A DNA stretch of 64,000 bases from Branchiostoma floridae (GCF_000003815.2 NC_049995.1:4045747-4109746), one strand, 5' to 3'; counted from the first letter of the stretch, positions 31,770-44,659 are shown. Notes: generated by a model not told the origin, from the sequence alone. Numbers and translations: made by a program.

Positions 31770-33050
31770 AAAGCCCAGGTCACAGAGCGCGTACCGTATT
31801 TCTTGCGATGGCATATTTCGCATATCGTACGATGAGCGCAGTAAATCGCAGCTAGATGGTAAGCAAAATCAGTCATCGCAGTGCATTGGATGATGTTCAA
31901 AATTTTTCCAGGGTCGCACGATTTTTCACTTGTGTCTCTTCTGAATAGCAGCCTGACCGCTTTTGCGGTTTTTTTAACCAACAAAATGTGGACATAGCTG
32001 TTGAATACCTTCCTATAATATCTTTAACTGTAAAAATGAATTAAAAGAGACCATGACAACATGAGTATTACAAAATACAAGCAAAAGTTAAAATCAAGCG
32101 CGAGTACTGGTATGGTTATCTCGACCTGCTTGACGGCTCTATGAGTCAGGCTTTTTCGAAGATCGTATCATGATATGCTATCAACAAAATGCCATCATAC
32201 AGAATCATATCTGTCATAAGCATTATATCATATATATTTCCGACTCATAGAGCCTGCCTTTATGTTCGAGTTGTCTCCATGGTTATTACGATTATGGTAA
32301 ACTTGACCCGAGACCGACGAGAGCTGAGATCTGATCTAATTATGAACTCACGTGTATGTAGCGATCAAACAATTGTCTGCATCACCTGTGCGTGATACTG
32401 AACCTTGCCTTGAAGGCAGGCTCTTCTACGGGCGGGCTGTTTTCTGATATAGTTTCCTTTTTCGTCAACATCGACAATATCAGGGAAACTGAAACCATCA
32501 CAGCATGCTAAAAATTTAAGAATCTTTAACCTCATCAGTAGGAAAACATGGCCGTACTACCCCTCTCACATTAGGCCGCGATTCGATCGAACAACGAGTC
32601 TGCGAGCTCTAAATTACGAGGAGGCATGACCGTGACGGGAAGGGGGAACTCTGCAATTTCTTCGTCGGCATCAGGGTCATGCCTCCTCGTAAATTAGAGC
32701 TCGCAGACTCGTCGTCCGATCGAATCGCGCCTAATGTGAGTGGCGTATAATGAAGTCTGGTATGGGGGCAATAAAAATCGTACGACGATGGAGAAACTTT
32801 GAACATATTCAAAATCCATTTCGGCTCTATTTTTCGTCATAGGACGCTCCCCGATTTACTATGATTTACTGCGATTGACGCAGGTACGCTCTTATGACCC
32901 AATCGTACGATGCACTACGCGCTTTGTGACCACGGCTTTATATATTTAAACTATTGCCTCCGATTCTCCCCCGACTTACGACGCACTGCGCTTATACTGC
33001 GCATCGCAAGAAATCGCAAGGAACCGTACGCGCTTTGTGACCGGGGCTTT
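31770..33050. mobile_element. TIR element inserted into the ~300-bp repeat
   Basis: The left end aaagcccaggtcacagagcg..cgtacc..atttcttgcgatg is inverted at the right end catcgcaagaaatc..gtacgcg..tgtgaccggggcttt. The sister repeat units at 30750 and 33380 are uninterrupted across the same point (gtttaataggcactg), so they act as empty sites. 1281 bp without a transposase. Confidence 0.8.
32565..32742. mobile_element. Nested palindromic MITE
   Basis: Two ~65-bp arms are nearly perfect inverse copies (ctcacattaggccgcgattc...aggaggcatgacc and ggtcatgcctcct...gaatcgcgcctaatgtgag) around a ~45-bp centre. It lies inside the 31770-33050 element. The low arm divergence suggests recent insertion. Confidence 0.8.
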
Positions 33051-34324
33051 ATAGGCACTGACCTTTGTTTCTACGAACAGTCAGTGAACGAACACGACCT
33101 TTGTTTCTACGAACAGTCAGTGAACGAACACGCCACTGGAGCGAGCTGAAGTGTAGTTTCACTGGAGCTGAGGTTGAAAGAAGAGTAACCAGCATTAAAT
33201 TGTCACGGCTCCGTTGAAGGTTAGAGGCCATGTAAGGCCATGGCCATGTAAGATCTCTCTAGGGGCTTGATCCCGGTCGCCTTTCTTACAGCAGTTGGTG
33301 AATGGCTGCATATGGTTGCATGAATGGAGAGCTAAGGAACTGATTTTCCCCGATGTATATAATAATAATGTCGCTTAATAGGCACTGACGTTTTATTTCT
33401 ACGAACAGTCTGTGAACGAACATACCACCTGGAGAGAGCCGAAACGTACTTCCTCTGGAGCTGGGATTGAAAGAAAAGTCATCGTTAAAGGTGAGACAGC
33501 AAGGTAAGGCCACACTGACTTAGTTCCGTGGATGACATCCGTGCGCGAGCGCAATGATTTTTGCCTGTTCTTAGAATTTAAAAAAAAACGGTGGCCGTAT
33601 TGCACCCAATAGCATCCCTAGCTAGTCAATCAGAATTTTATGCTTGCCAGAGGATCTGCTCTACAGCTCGCCAATTAAATGTGCACTTGTTCCATCTTTA
33701 AACAAGAATGGCAAAATATACACACCTGGGACAGAATGGACTCGATGTTTAGTCCTAAGGTTTAGCAGCATTTTTTGCTGGAGTTTTCTTTTATTCGCCT
33801 TCGTGTTTTTGTTCTGGGGTCTCTGGAGGATGTCATCCATAGAATTAAGTCAGTGTGGCCTAAAAATATACGCCAGAAAGCAACTACTCAAGCAAACCTG
33901 AGTACTGAATATGATTTTGGAAAAGGTCAGACGCTTAAGATAGCACCCGCCATCTTGCGTCAGTGACACTGAAGTGGTCTAGAATCCACTTTGTCTGAAC
34001 AGTGTCCGCTGTTTCTCAATCCTCCAAATGATATCAATCTTCAGATGGAAAACTCAGATAGGAAGAATTTCGGTACGTTGATATGGATTGCATTTGTTAT
34101 ATCAGAAACCATACATATGTATGGGTAAAGTTGATATGATTGTGGATACTTCTCTAAATGTCAAGACAGACAAACAAAATAAGGTGCATTATTGTCAAAT
34201 GTATGTCATGTTTTTGTTGTTGTTTTTCAAACTCACAGACATACAATCTCCACGAGGGACAGCTACAGTTTGTCCTTTGGCTTCTTTCGAGCACCAGCGA
34301 CGTTCCAACTGACGAAAAAAATAT

Positions 34325-35341
34325 ATGTCGGCTCACCACCCCATAACTACAGCTCCTAACGAAAATAGATCGTTCAGTGGTCTACTCGAGTGTGTTCTGT
34401 GGAACGTTCAAAACATAAGCGTGTCTTTCGACCTGGCTGAAGCCGCCTGCTCTGCTCATGTTCACGGTGTGATGTTGGGGACATGGAGCGCCATAATCTG
34501 TTTGCTGGCAGCGGTTTTCATCATCATCAACAACGCCATTGTTCTCTGCTCAATCGTCAGAACACGGTTAATCCACAAACTCGTCTACTTGCTCACAGCG
34601 AATCTGGCCATGTCCGACCTTCAAGCAGGCATAGGGCTTCTACTGTACACAATATCCATGGTACAACAGAGCTCAAGTCATGGCATCATGCACAGTCTGA
34701 CGTTCCTGATGTTTAGCCAGGCAATGTCTGTATCAAGTCTATGCCTCATGTCAATAAACAGCTATGTTGCCTTAAAGTACCCTATATTCTTCTACACTCA
34801 AGCCAGCGACATACAGAGATACACAGGCGTAGCCATAGTGTCTTCATGGCTCGTTCTCTCTGTGGTCTTTGCCTTGCCTAGTATGGGTTTGAACTGCCTG
34901 GATACACCGACGGAAAGCTGTTTCGGTCTTTTCCATATTGCGTTCATTTACGCTTTGGTACCCTTGTACGTCTTAATGATTATAATCATCCTTCTCATAA
35001 ACATCTTAACTTTCATAGCCATCAAAAAGCGACAGGGTGGAAGTCATAGACAAGGGCAGTGGGAGAGGGAGTACGAGAAGAACGTACACAGAGCACGGAC
35101 AGTGATGATTCACGCAGTAGTGACGTCCATTGCGTTTGTCTTCCCTCGTGTTGCAGTCGTGTCAACGTGCCATTTGGACCTAAAGACTTGTCTGATGGTA
35201 ACCGGGCCCGGAGGCCTGATGGTGCTGTTCGTTTTGAACTCGGCAGTCAACCCCATCGCAAGTATCCTCCGCACACCAGATTTGCGAGAGGGAACCTGGC
35301 TAGAATGGATGATTCCAAGAAAATGGGTAAAACAAGATTAA
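34325..35341 (+). CDS. Rhodopsin-class GPCR with degenerate activation motifs, single exon
   Basis: 338 residues with seven hydrophobic segments (approximately 51-78, 87-110, 124-150, 167-186, 203-233, 258-281, 292-314). Class A landmarks are present: Asn at TM1 (N70), NLAMSDLQAG in TM2 (D98), VALKYP after TM3, Pro in TM5 (P213) and TM6 (P274), and NP in TM7 (309-310). The N-terminus has two N-glycosylation sequons (N14, N30). Three usual motifs are altered: D-R-Y is N-S-Y (145-147), CWxP is FVFP (271-274) and NPxxY is NPIAS. The overall look (short loops, LxSINxYVALKYP) recalls the melanocortin/S1P/cannabinoid-type group, but no ligand can be assigned. An acceptor-like ttcaaactcacag at 34227-34239 suggests an intron in the 5' UTR. 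Confidence 0.85.
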   Translation: MSAHHPITTAPNENRSFSGLLECVLWNVQNISVSFDLAEAACSAHVHGVMLGTWSAIICLLAAVFIIINNAIVLCSIVRTRLIHKLVYLLTANLAMSDLQAGIGLLLYTISMVQQSSSHGIMHSLTFLMFSQAMSVSSLCLMSINSYVALKYPIFFYTQASDIQRYTGVAIVSSWLVLSVVFALPSMGLNCLDTPTESCFGLFHIAFIYALVPLYVLMIIIILLINILTFIAIKKRQGGSHRQGQWEREYEKNVHRARTVMIHAVVTSIAFVFPRVAVVSTCHLDLKTCLMVTGPGGLMVLFVLNSAVNPIASILRTPDLREGTWLEWMIPRKWVKQD

Positions 35342-36185
35342 GGTAGCAGAACACAGTTTTCGGCCTATGGGAATTTCTATAGTTAAGGGCCTCAAGGTGA
35401 CTGGCTTCGACACGGAGAAAAATATAGAAGGTTGCACTTTAGAAATACCAAAAACGAATATGGCCGAGTTCAGGGTACAAGCCACAAAAAATTGAAAAAC
35501 AACAAAATCCTGTCGGCGCATCGCCTTCTGACGCCCACTTTGAAACGCCGCTCTGCGGAGGTTACATAATTGAAGCCGGCTCACACTAGAAGGGCAGTTG
35601 CGTAATGGAGCGCATTTATACACGAAATCGAAAACTTTCACAATCCAAACCATACAGTCTCAGAGCCGACACCTTCCGTGACCACGCAGCACAGGTTATA
35701 TCTGGATGCCCCTCAAATAAAGCTTTTTACCTCTCCTTCAACAAGTTTATCCGTACTACTTTATGTACCCGCGTCATGGATCGCGAGGGTCGCACATAAA
35801 TACTGTGTTCTGCTCCCTCAAGAAGCCTATGCACAACTCTTACACTACGGCGACATCATCATCATGATCATCGGTGAGCTGCTGCGCAGGCGACTGAAAG
35901 CTTCCCCCAGTTCCGCTATCGGCAGCAAGATGGCGAAACGACGATTTAGGAAACTACGTCAAATGTCAGTTACTCAAGCAAATGGATACATTTTGGAAAC
36001 GCCCAGACGTTGCAGATAGCATCCTCTACTTGTCGTTAATGACACTGGTGAGGAGACATTACCGAACAGCTGTTTGAAATAAAACAAGATATGTTTGCCA
36101 CCACTTTTGCGTCTGAAGCCATTGTTGTTACTCTTGCGCTCGGCCAACCACAAAGTCTGAGACCTTTGCACAGCACGAAAACGAA
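35342..36185. other. Gene-free stretch after the GPCR
   Basis: Contains a degenerate family B element at ~35960-36110 (cagttactcaagcaaatgg, ttggaaacgcccagacg). No exon was recognised. Confidence 0.4.
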
Positions 36186-36539
36186 TATTTAAGCATACTT
36201 TCCGAGATACTTAAATGTAGCCTAAAGGTGGGAAAATATTTCCGCAGAGTTTACGGTATCGTAAAGACCACGGAAACCATGGTTTTACATTTCCGTAACC
36301 TTTCCGTATTCGTTAAGGCAGATTAAATACATGTAATATCTTTACATAACCTTTAAGCATCCTTATATGCGCCGTATATGAAACGGGTATTGCTTATGTA
36401 CAGAAAACATCTACAGGCTTTGAACCGACCATACGTTCACATACAATCAGTTAAACTTCGCCTTTCTTTTTTTTATTTTCGTGGTTCTCTAAGGTGGAAA
36501 TTACCAATAGGAGATGATATATTTTCATTGCCCTTCCGT

Positions 36540-38420
36540 TACAATTGATCTCATTTTACATACTCTTATCAGTATAGGTCTATGGAGACCTCCCCCTTTT
36601 ATGTATAGGTATGGTAGCGTTTATTTCTAAGAAGAGGCATTGCTTTTACCAAATTAAGAGTATTTTCCGCTCAATATACCACATGCGCCGTTCAATAAAG
36701 CAGCGGCTTCAAATGAATAGCTCCTGCTGTGTTTGCGTGTTTAGTTTAACCAAGAAAAGTAAATATCCTGTGTGAAAGCTACATATAACAGATACAATCT
36801 TTCCGATATCTTTCCGTTACATTTGAGCTGACTTTACATAAAAGGGGGGAGGTTTAAGCAAACCTCCCCCCTTTTATGTATAGGCGGAAAAAAGATGTCG
36901 GAAAGGTAGCGTTAATCATTACTTGAAGAAGAGGCATTGCTTTTACCAAATTAAGAGTATTTTCCGCTCAATATACCACATGCGCCGTTCACTTAGGCAG
37001 CGGCTTCAAATGAATAGTGTTTGCGTGTTAAGTTTAACCAAGAAAAGCAAATCTCCTTTGTGAAAGTTACATATAACAGATACAATCTTTCCGATGTCTT
37101 TCCGTTACATTTGAGCTGACTTTACATAAAAGGGGGGAGGTTTAAGCAAACCTCCCCCCTTTTATGTATAGGTGGAAAAAAGGTGTCGGAAAAGTAGCGT
37201 TAATCATTACTTGAAGAAGAGGCATTACTTTTACCAAATTAAGAGTATTTTCCGCTCAATATACCACAAGCGTCGCTTACTAAAGCAGCGGCTTCAAATG
37301 AATAGCTCCTGCTGTGTTTGCGTGTTAAGTTTAACAAAGAAAAGGAAATCTCGTCATGTGTGAAAGCTACATATAAAAGATACAATCTTTCCGATGTCTT
37401 TCCGTTACATTTGAGCTGACTTTACATAAAAGGGGGGAGGTTTAAGCAAACCTCCCCCCTTTTATGTATAGGTGGAAAAAAGATGTCGGAAAGGTAGCGT
37501 TAATTATTATTTGAAGAAGAGGCATTGCTTTTACCAAATTAAGAGTATTTTCCGCTCAATATACCACATGCGCCGTTCACTAAAGCAGCGGCTTCAAATG
37601 AATAGTGTTTGCGTGTTAAGTTTAACCAAGAAAAGTAAATCTCCTTTGTGAAAGCTACATATAACAGATACAATCTTTCCGATGTCTTTCCGTTACATTT
37701 GAGCTGACTTTACATAAAAGGGGGGAGGTTTAAGCAAACCTCCCCCCTTTTATGTATAGGTGGAAAAAAGATGTCGGAAAGGTAGCGTTAATCATTATTT
37801 GAAGAAGAGGCATTATTTTCCGCTCAATATACCACATGCGCCCTCACTAACGCAGCAGCTTCGCCTGAATAGCCCCTGCTGTGTTAACGTGTTGAGTTTA
37901 ACCAAGATAAGCAACATTTGCTCCTGGTTAAAACTTACATATAGCAGATACAATTTTTGGAATGTATAGGTGCAAACGGAAAGGTAGCGTTAATTATTAT
38001 TCTTAAAAGAGGCATTGCTTTTACCAAATTACGAGTATTTTCCACTCAATATACCACATGCGCCTCTCACTAAAGTAGCGACCTCGCCTGAATAACTCAT
38101 TCTGTGTTAGCGTGTTTGACGAAACCAGGAAAATCAAAATATCCTCATGGAACATATGGTATCTTTCCAATGTCTTTACGTTACCATTGAGCTCACTTTA
38201 CACAAAAAGATGCAATGTACAGGTGCAAGAAAGATGTCGGAAAGGTAGCGTTTACTTTTTCCAGTAGTATCGTATGTTACCGATATCGTTCCGTTACCTT
38301 TGCCTTTGAGCTTACTTTTCAGAAAACTCTCTGAACTTTCTTTACAGAGGTGGAGATTGATAGTTACAGAAAAAGATGTTGGAGAGGTAGCGTTGAAAGC
38401 AAGGAAATTAAATATTTAAC
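36540..38420. repeat. Satellite of ~290-300-bp units with perfect hairpins
   Basis: Successive units share ggcattgcttttaccaaatt, aagagtattttccgctcaat, ataccacatgcgcc, tctttccgttacatttgagc and ggaaaggtagcgtt. Four central units carry an identical 46-base perfect palindrome (21-base arms, loop aagc) at 36835-36880, 37123-37168, 37423-37468 and 37711-37756. Outer units (36550-36610, 37970-38400) are degenerate. Spacing is 288, 300 and 288 bp. Confidence 0.9.
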
Positions 38421-39739
38421 CTCCTTGTTGAAAGGAAACAACAGTCGCCGGGAGGACTGGGTACATGCCCCCGAAGATTGGTGGTCATAATTACGGCATG
38501 TTCCCGTTCAGGGTAAGAGGACTAGTACTGGGCGGCCTGTGCAGTATGTCGCTCGCGGGTGGCTGTGCCTTGCAGCTTGGCATCCCGACGACATAGCGTC
38601 CTCACTACGCGGTAACGTATCATGGGAATATAGCGGGTTTGCTGTTTATATAATTGTACAAAAAAACTTTCTTATCATCTGGAAGAACATTTATTATCTA
38701 CAAGCAATAATCACGTTCTCCCAGAAAGGCTGGTATTTTCTAGTGTGGTAACAGTTGTGTTTAGCTTAACATTGGCTAAACAGCGTACAAAGGGGATGGT
38801 GTTTTTCAAATTCAAATTTATTCGCCGTCAACTATGAATAACGAACAACGCGGCATTGAATTTCTAATTAGCAGCTCCCAGAAGAGGCCAGTCATGTGAT
38901 AGGGCGTTATCCAATGACAGACAAAGGTGGGTTTTTTAAACCTAACGAATATACCATAATTTATAGAAGAAACCAGTTTGCAGGGCGTCTGTTTCGGGAC
39001 AAGTCAAGAAGGAGCCTTGGATCCGTTTCAACACACGGATTATCGGCGTGGCTTTGCCGCAAATGGATTCGAACGGAACTACAGGACGGAACGGACATAA
39101 CCATAGGACACTCAAGGCTTGCCAGAAACGGAGTATGTTGGAGAGTCTTCAAAGGGGCACAACTCAGGGTGAATTCAAGACTGTGTCATCTTGACCAGCA
39201 TAAGCTGGCGGAGATATGGAGAGCACGGCCTGTTCATCACAAAACAGTACCCGTCTTCGGGAATCTCAGCGGATTTTTCCTAATGTGATGGCCAGATAGA
39301 ACTATGCTGCTTGAAATGATGTCTTTCCAGGCGTATCGCCCGACACTGGACTCCAAATTGTGGACTTAAATGTAGCGGAGATTCGTGCATGGATATTGTA
39401 CACCGATTGTTCCCTCGGTCGACCAATCCAAGTCCACAATTGGACTCACAAGATAGTTTAGACGGCAAAGCCATAGATACCGGTGTAGGTATGATTCACA
39501 CCAAATAAGACACGCATACCCGATGCAAAAGTTCCAATTTAAGCCACACAAAACACATAAAGCCTACCTAAAGATGCGGAAAGGTTTAAACTTACGCCGC
39601 CTTTACTAAAAATAAATGACAACTATAGTCCAAGGAAAGATCACGGAAAGCGTTCGGATAAGTACGTTTCTGCACTTCTTCGCGTGCCTTTCAGGGTGTG
39701 TAAACGACACATACACGTGGGGAAATCGTGACGGAAATC

Positions 39740-40150
39740 GACTGTAAATGTGGTCAAAAGATCACGGAAAGGTCTTAAGAAACGCGTGCTTTCCGCCCGT
39801 ATAGGTTACGAAAAACTGTCATTAACGACGCCTTTAAGCGTCTAATAGTTGCGGAAAGGCACGTGAAGGAGTGCCGAAACGTACATATAAGTACATTAAA
39901 GGGAATCTTTACGTTCACGGATAGATGTCGTTAAGTTGCGGAAAGGGTGCAGAAAGGTCTTAATAAACGCATACTTTCCTCCCGTATAGGTTACGAAAAA
40001 CTGTCATTAACGACGCCTTTAAGCGTCTAATAGTTGCGGAAAGGCACGTGAGGAGTGCATATAAGTACATATAAGTGCCAACGTAAAGGTAACATTAAAG
40101 GGGATCTTTACGTTCGCGAATAGATGTCGTTAAGTTGCGGAAAGGGTACA
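39740..40150. repeat. Direct repeat, ~190-bp unit
   Basis: The block from ggtcttaagaaacgc through gtataggttacgaaaaactg, cattaacgacgcctttaagc, gtctaatagttgcggaaagg and atagatgtcgttaagttgcg occurs twice in tandem (from ~39770 and ~39956). Confidence 0.8.
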
Positions 40151-40377
40151 GAAACGTCGCGTTTACGTTGAGTTTAAGCTTGCTTAAATACCAGATTTCG
40201 TGCTGTGTTGTAATCTTCACGTCCTGCCAGTGTACTGTAAGACCTTTTTGACTTTCACTTCCTGCCACTGTGGTGAGACATGAACTAAGAATCTGATCTT
40301 CAGGAAGTGGAGGTCAAAGTTTTAACTGCACTTCCTGCCAGTCTGTGATGAAACGTAACAGAATCTGAATAGAAAGA

Positions 40378-40530
40378 AATTGCTATAAATGATATCTACA
40401 AAGAGCAATTTTGTGCTCAATGACACCATTGTTGTGAAGTTTTCGAAGAAGTTCAAACTCGTCGGCAAAATCGTGAGGGAGTTGCCGATTTAGACCACTT
40501 TCAATGGAGATAACGTTATCCCAGTAGTAG
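40378..40530 (-). pseudogene. Partial duplicate of the sialyltransferase terminal exon
   Basis: On the minus strand this copies the last ~50 codons of the exon at 41060-41360 (FADEFELLRKLHNNGVIEHK, then KIALC), about 680 bp 3' of the real one. Upstream the similarity stops inside YYWD, where family B repeat sequence begins. Motif S is missing, so it cannot encode an enzyme. It is a 3' tandem fragment of the adjacent gene. Confidence 0.85.
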
Positions 40531-41059
40531 TAGCATCCACTATCTTTCGTCAGTAACACTGATGAGGAGATATTGTCGAACATCAGGTTAGAATAAAATT
40601 AAGAATAAAATATATATGTTTGCCACCACTCATAATGTTGTTTTGCTTCTGAATTCATTGTTGTTACTCTCACATAACTGGATACACATACGTAACGATA
40701 TGACAAAATTGGATTGAATTTGGACGTGGCTTCCTGTCATAATATGACGTACTTATTGAAATGCTCTGTCAGTAGAGTGGAAGGAAGTGAGTGGGAAGAT
40801 GGCGTCACTGTAAATGTCAGATGTGACAGGAAGTGATCAATATCATGGGCACACTAAATTTCAATCAAAACTTCATTTGCATACTCCATGAGCTATTTCA
40901 ATCTAAACTTCATTTGCATACTCCATGAGCTATCTCAATCTAAACTTCATTTGCATACTCCATGAGCTACAGTCAAAGAAGACACAAGAAACTCTTGACA
41001 TTTCATGGACGTGTGAGATCCATGAACTCTTTTTCTTCTTCTGGAACACAGAGAAATTG

Positions 41060-44000
41060 CTACATATGATATCTACAAGGAGCAATTTTGTGCTCAATGA
41101 CACCACTGTTGTGAAGTCTTCGAAGAAGTTCAAACTCGGCGGCAAAATCGTGAGGGTGTTGGCGATTTAGAACACTTTCGATGGAGGTAACGTTATCCCA
41201 GTAGTGGTAGGGGACTGTGTGGCTTTGTTGGTCCCGTGCAAACGGGTAGAAACCGTACAGGCGGACGGAATCACACAAGGTGATGGCGATTTCTACCAGG
41301 AGTAGCCCTGTTGAAGGTCTGTCTTCACTGTTGTGATCCTTGTCCAGAACTTCCCAAATCCTAGAGAGATAGACAACAAACATTGAAGAATGGATTCGAC
41401 TTCGATGTATACTTCATGTAATCATGGAAGTTCATCTGTGTTGGTAGTAATCATTAGATACTAAACTTTCTTCTAACACAAAGGTATACAGGGATCAAAT
41501 TTTCAACGACCAGTACTGTCGCCTTCTTCAGGATTAATTCTGATGACCAATCACTTCAGAATGTAATCTCGCGAGAGTTACAGACACGTGATCTTATTAA
41601 CAACGTGATCTTGTGGATACGTGACGTCAGCAATTGGTCAAACGTGTCAGGAAGTTTATTAAGCCCACCATCTTTATTTGTTAATGGCTGGAGTGCCCTT
41701 ATGTATAACTGCCTCTTTTAAACCTCTTACAAAGTAGTCCTGTCCAGTATTATGACTTTGTCCAGTGAAGCCAGACAAACTTCAAACTATATAATTCATG
41801 TAACGTTAGTGGACAAAATGCATTAATTAGTGGGAATGAAATGCGTTTCTATGCGTGTACGATTTCATGTTTATCGGAGTTAAGACATCGTTGATGAAGG
41901 TTAGACACCAGGTAAACAAAGTTGTTGGATGTTTAGGTTTTACGTAGATCTGTGTGCCCTAATAAGTGAGAGCGGAAAGAAAGAAAGAAAGACAGTGAAA
42001 ATTGACGAGATTCATACTTACTGACGACGCATGCCGTCCTGCCCAAGTTCAGAAGTTGGTACTCCCATGACGACAACAATATTCAGTCCCTGTCTTCTCA
42101 TGGTTTCCTCCAAATCTCTGCTGTGTTGCAAATACTCCCTGGTCGATCGCGACTTCTACAGAGATGGAAAAATGCATTTGTTTTATTTATTTATTCATTT
42201 GGCTGTTATTACATTTTCTACCATGTTGCACACTTTTGTTCAATGGTTTTATGATTGTATTCTTGAGTAAAGAATTTGAGAAAACAAACTGACACACTTA
42301 CTGGAATGAACAATATCGCGTTGTTGGCTGTATAAATGTTCCTATCCTGTCGCGCTTTCCTTTTGCCATGGAAGAGCTCGTCTACCCATTTGGACATGAT
42401 AGTGTTCAGAACCATCATGGAAGTCTTCTTCCCCACGTCTTTGGTGTAACCGTCTTGGGGGCTCAGGTTGAACCTTAAAACGAAGACTAAATTTACGGTT
42501 TAAACTGTAATAAAAGACTTGTACGTAACGAAAATCATCAAAATCCATTCATTCATTCTTTATTGAGTTATCAGTTTCCAAAGTCTCGAACAATAGTGGC
42601 CCTGCACATATTGCCATTATGTGCACATATTGCAATATTCTGTGTTATGATAGTATCTTAACTTCAAAAGGGTCCCGTGGCTATCACCTAGGGTGGGTAC
42701 CGGTACGGTGTCCCGGTGCGAAACCGTATTTTTTCTTGTTGGATCGAAGCGGACCAGAACCTGAATTTTTCTGTACCGGTCCCCATCCCTACTCTCACCT
42801 GATGACAAAGTCACTCGTATCAATTTCACCACCGCAACCGCTGTTTAGCAGGATCCCACTGCTGCCCACCAGTGCGCATGTGCCGTAGTGACGTAATGGC
42901 GAAACCCCCTGACACTCTCCTGTCGCTAGGCAACGCCGTATGAGGTTGTCGTCTGAGTTAACTCGTACTATAGCCATCGTTTGCCTCAAAGTGGATCTCA
43001 ACACAGTCCTGCAGAAAAATAGAAAAATGAATAAGCATAGTCTTCGAAACGACATCTAAACAATCAGTGTCAGTTACAGGATCAAGCATACCATTGTTCA
43101 TTATAAGGAAGACTATTGAAAACATCAGCAAGCAGCTGTGACATTTTGGTCATAATTAACATCCAGAAAGTTCATATGAAATATCTTTGAAAAACTGTAA
43201 CTGAGAGAGTTTATTAGTGTGTTAAAAACTAACTCTAACCTTGTGGCTATCCCATGCCACAAGATTAGAGTTCCTGTCTTCTATAAGTAAAAGCCGGTCT
43301 CGCAAAATGTAGCCAAAAACGAATTCCCTAGGGAATGGATGCGTGGAATTTTAGAATTCCTGGCAATTCAATCGTAGTACTATACCAACGGCTCCACCCT
43401 TGAGGCGTCGCCAAAAAAATAAATAAATGTAACATTGACTTCAAAATCAAAACTCAGCACAAACTGATCAAATATGATTACTTCACAAATGTAGACTTGA
43501 ATTAGTGGTGAAAGACATGGAAAGAATCAACGCTACTTTTATTTTATTCATATTCTTTTAATGAGCATCAGACAAAAACCAACATCTGCCTATGGTATTC
43601 TACTCAGTGAAACATAAAATAACAGTCAGAGTTAACAAAGAGAACTAATAAATACAACACAGACATGCAACAGCGATTGTCATGAAAATAAACTAAGTCA
43701 TACACAAGGCTGGCTTACCAATGTGGGCAATGGAATTTAACTAAGTGAATCGCCCTGTCTTGGAAATATAGTTGAACACAAAGTCGAATATTTGACAGTT
43801 TATTGAACGCAGGAGGAAAGGGCTGCCCATAATGAGTAGGATACATAAGGTCAGAGGAATTGATATTAGGAATTGAGGGCATCAGACGAGAGTACTTCTT
43901 CTAGGTTGAAACAGGACACGGATTGCAACATATGAGTCGTTTCATATCATATAACTGGCAATGTAACAGCGCTACTTACTTCATTTTTGAAAACTCTGCT

Positions 44001-44555
44001 TGGTTCTGTGCCCATTGCTTGGCTGTATCTATCCTGGGAGCGAAGGCTAAAGGATGGATAACTCTGAAATAATCGTACAAGATACAGTGAAATAAACGAT
44101 GATAATCATTTTGAAAAGTTCGTCCCTTTTTGATAACTCGCTTCCTTTTATCTATGCAACGTACATGAAAATATAGGCCTTGGTTGTCACGTGACTACTT
44201 GTAACGTCATGTGATAGTAAGGTCACGTGTTTTAAATAATTTTTCGACGCCGACGTAGATAAACCTTTAGAGTAATAAACATGCTTGCTAGGTGATGAAT
44301 TTGCTGGAAAAGCATAAATGTAGATATAAATGTGTATAAGGAAACATATCTCACCTAGCTGTTGTGTAAGCTTGGTGGCCAGAATACATAGAACAGACGA
44401 CCAGGAGTAGAAACGTGGCTGCCAAAATAACTCTTGTCTTTTTCTTTAATTGGAAGATAACTTCTGAAACAAAAACCGTCAGCACAATACACTAATCTCA
44501 CATATTATGATTGTGCTATCAGTTTCCGATAATCCAGGCCACAAGAAATTTATGA

Positions 44556-44599
<44 letters not shown>

Positions 44600-44619
44600 A
44601 CAAACACACACACAAACAC

Positions 44620-44659
<40 letters not shown>

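Larger units (their letters stand above)
30640..33510. repeat. Tandem ~300-bp repeat, at least four units, one split by an insertion
   Basis: Units share ggtgaatggatgcatat, gaactgc..ttcctcggtat, aataggcactgac, acgaacagtctgtgaacgaa and gattgtcacggct words. They occur at ~30640-30890, ~30930-31150, ~31690-33230 (split by the 31770-33050 element) and ~33260-33490. No protein is apparent. Confidence 0.65.
36186..40190. mobile_element. Putative 4-kb composite element
   Basis: The sequence from 36186 (tatttaagca) to 40190 (tgcttaaata) has 10-bp inverted ends. Both sides are filled with the same tttccg / cggaaa words (acggaaa.., ggaaaggtagcg, gcggaaaggcacgtga), which are rare elsewhere in the window. 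It contains the hairpin array at 36540-38420 and a second direct-repeat block at 39740-40150. The 38896-39288 frame (130 codons) is not recognised. The unit is inferred from shared composition; no target duplication is visible. Confidence 0.4.

Noticed and set aside
38896..39288. 130-codon plus-strand frame as a gene
   Set aside because: No recognisable domain and no support beyond length; kept only as part of the putative 4-kb element.
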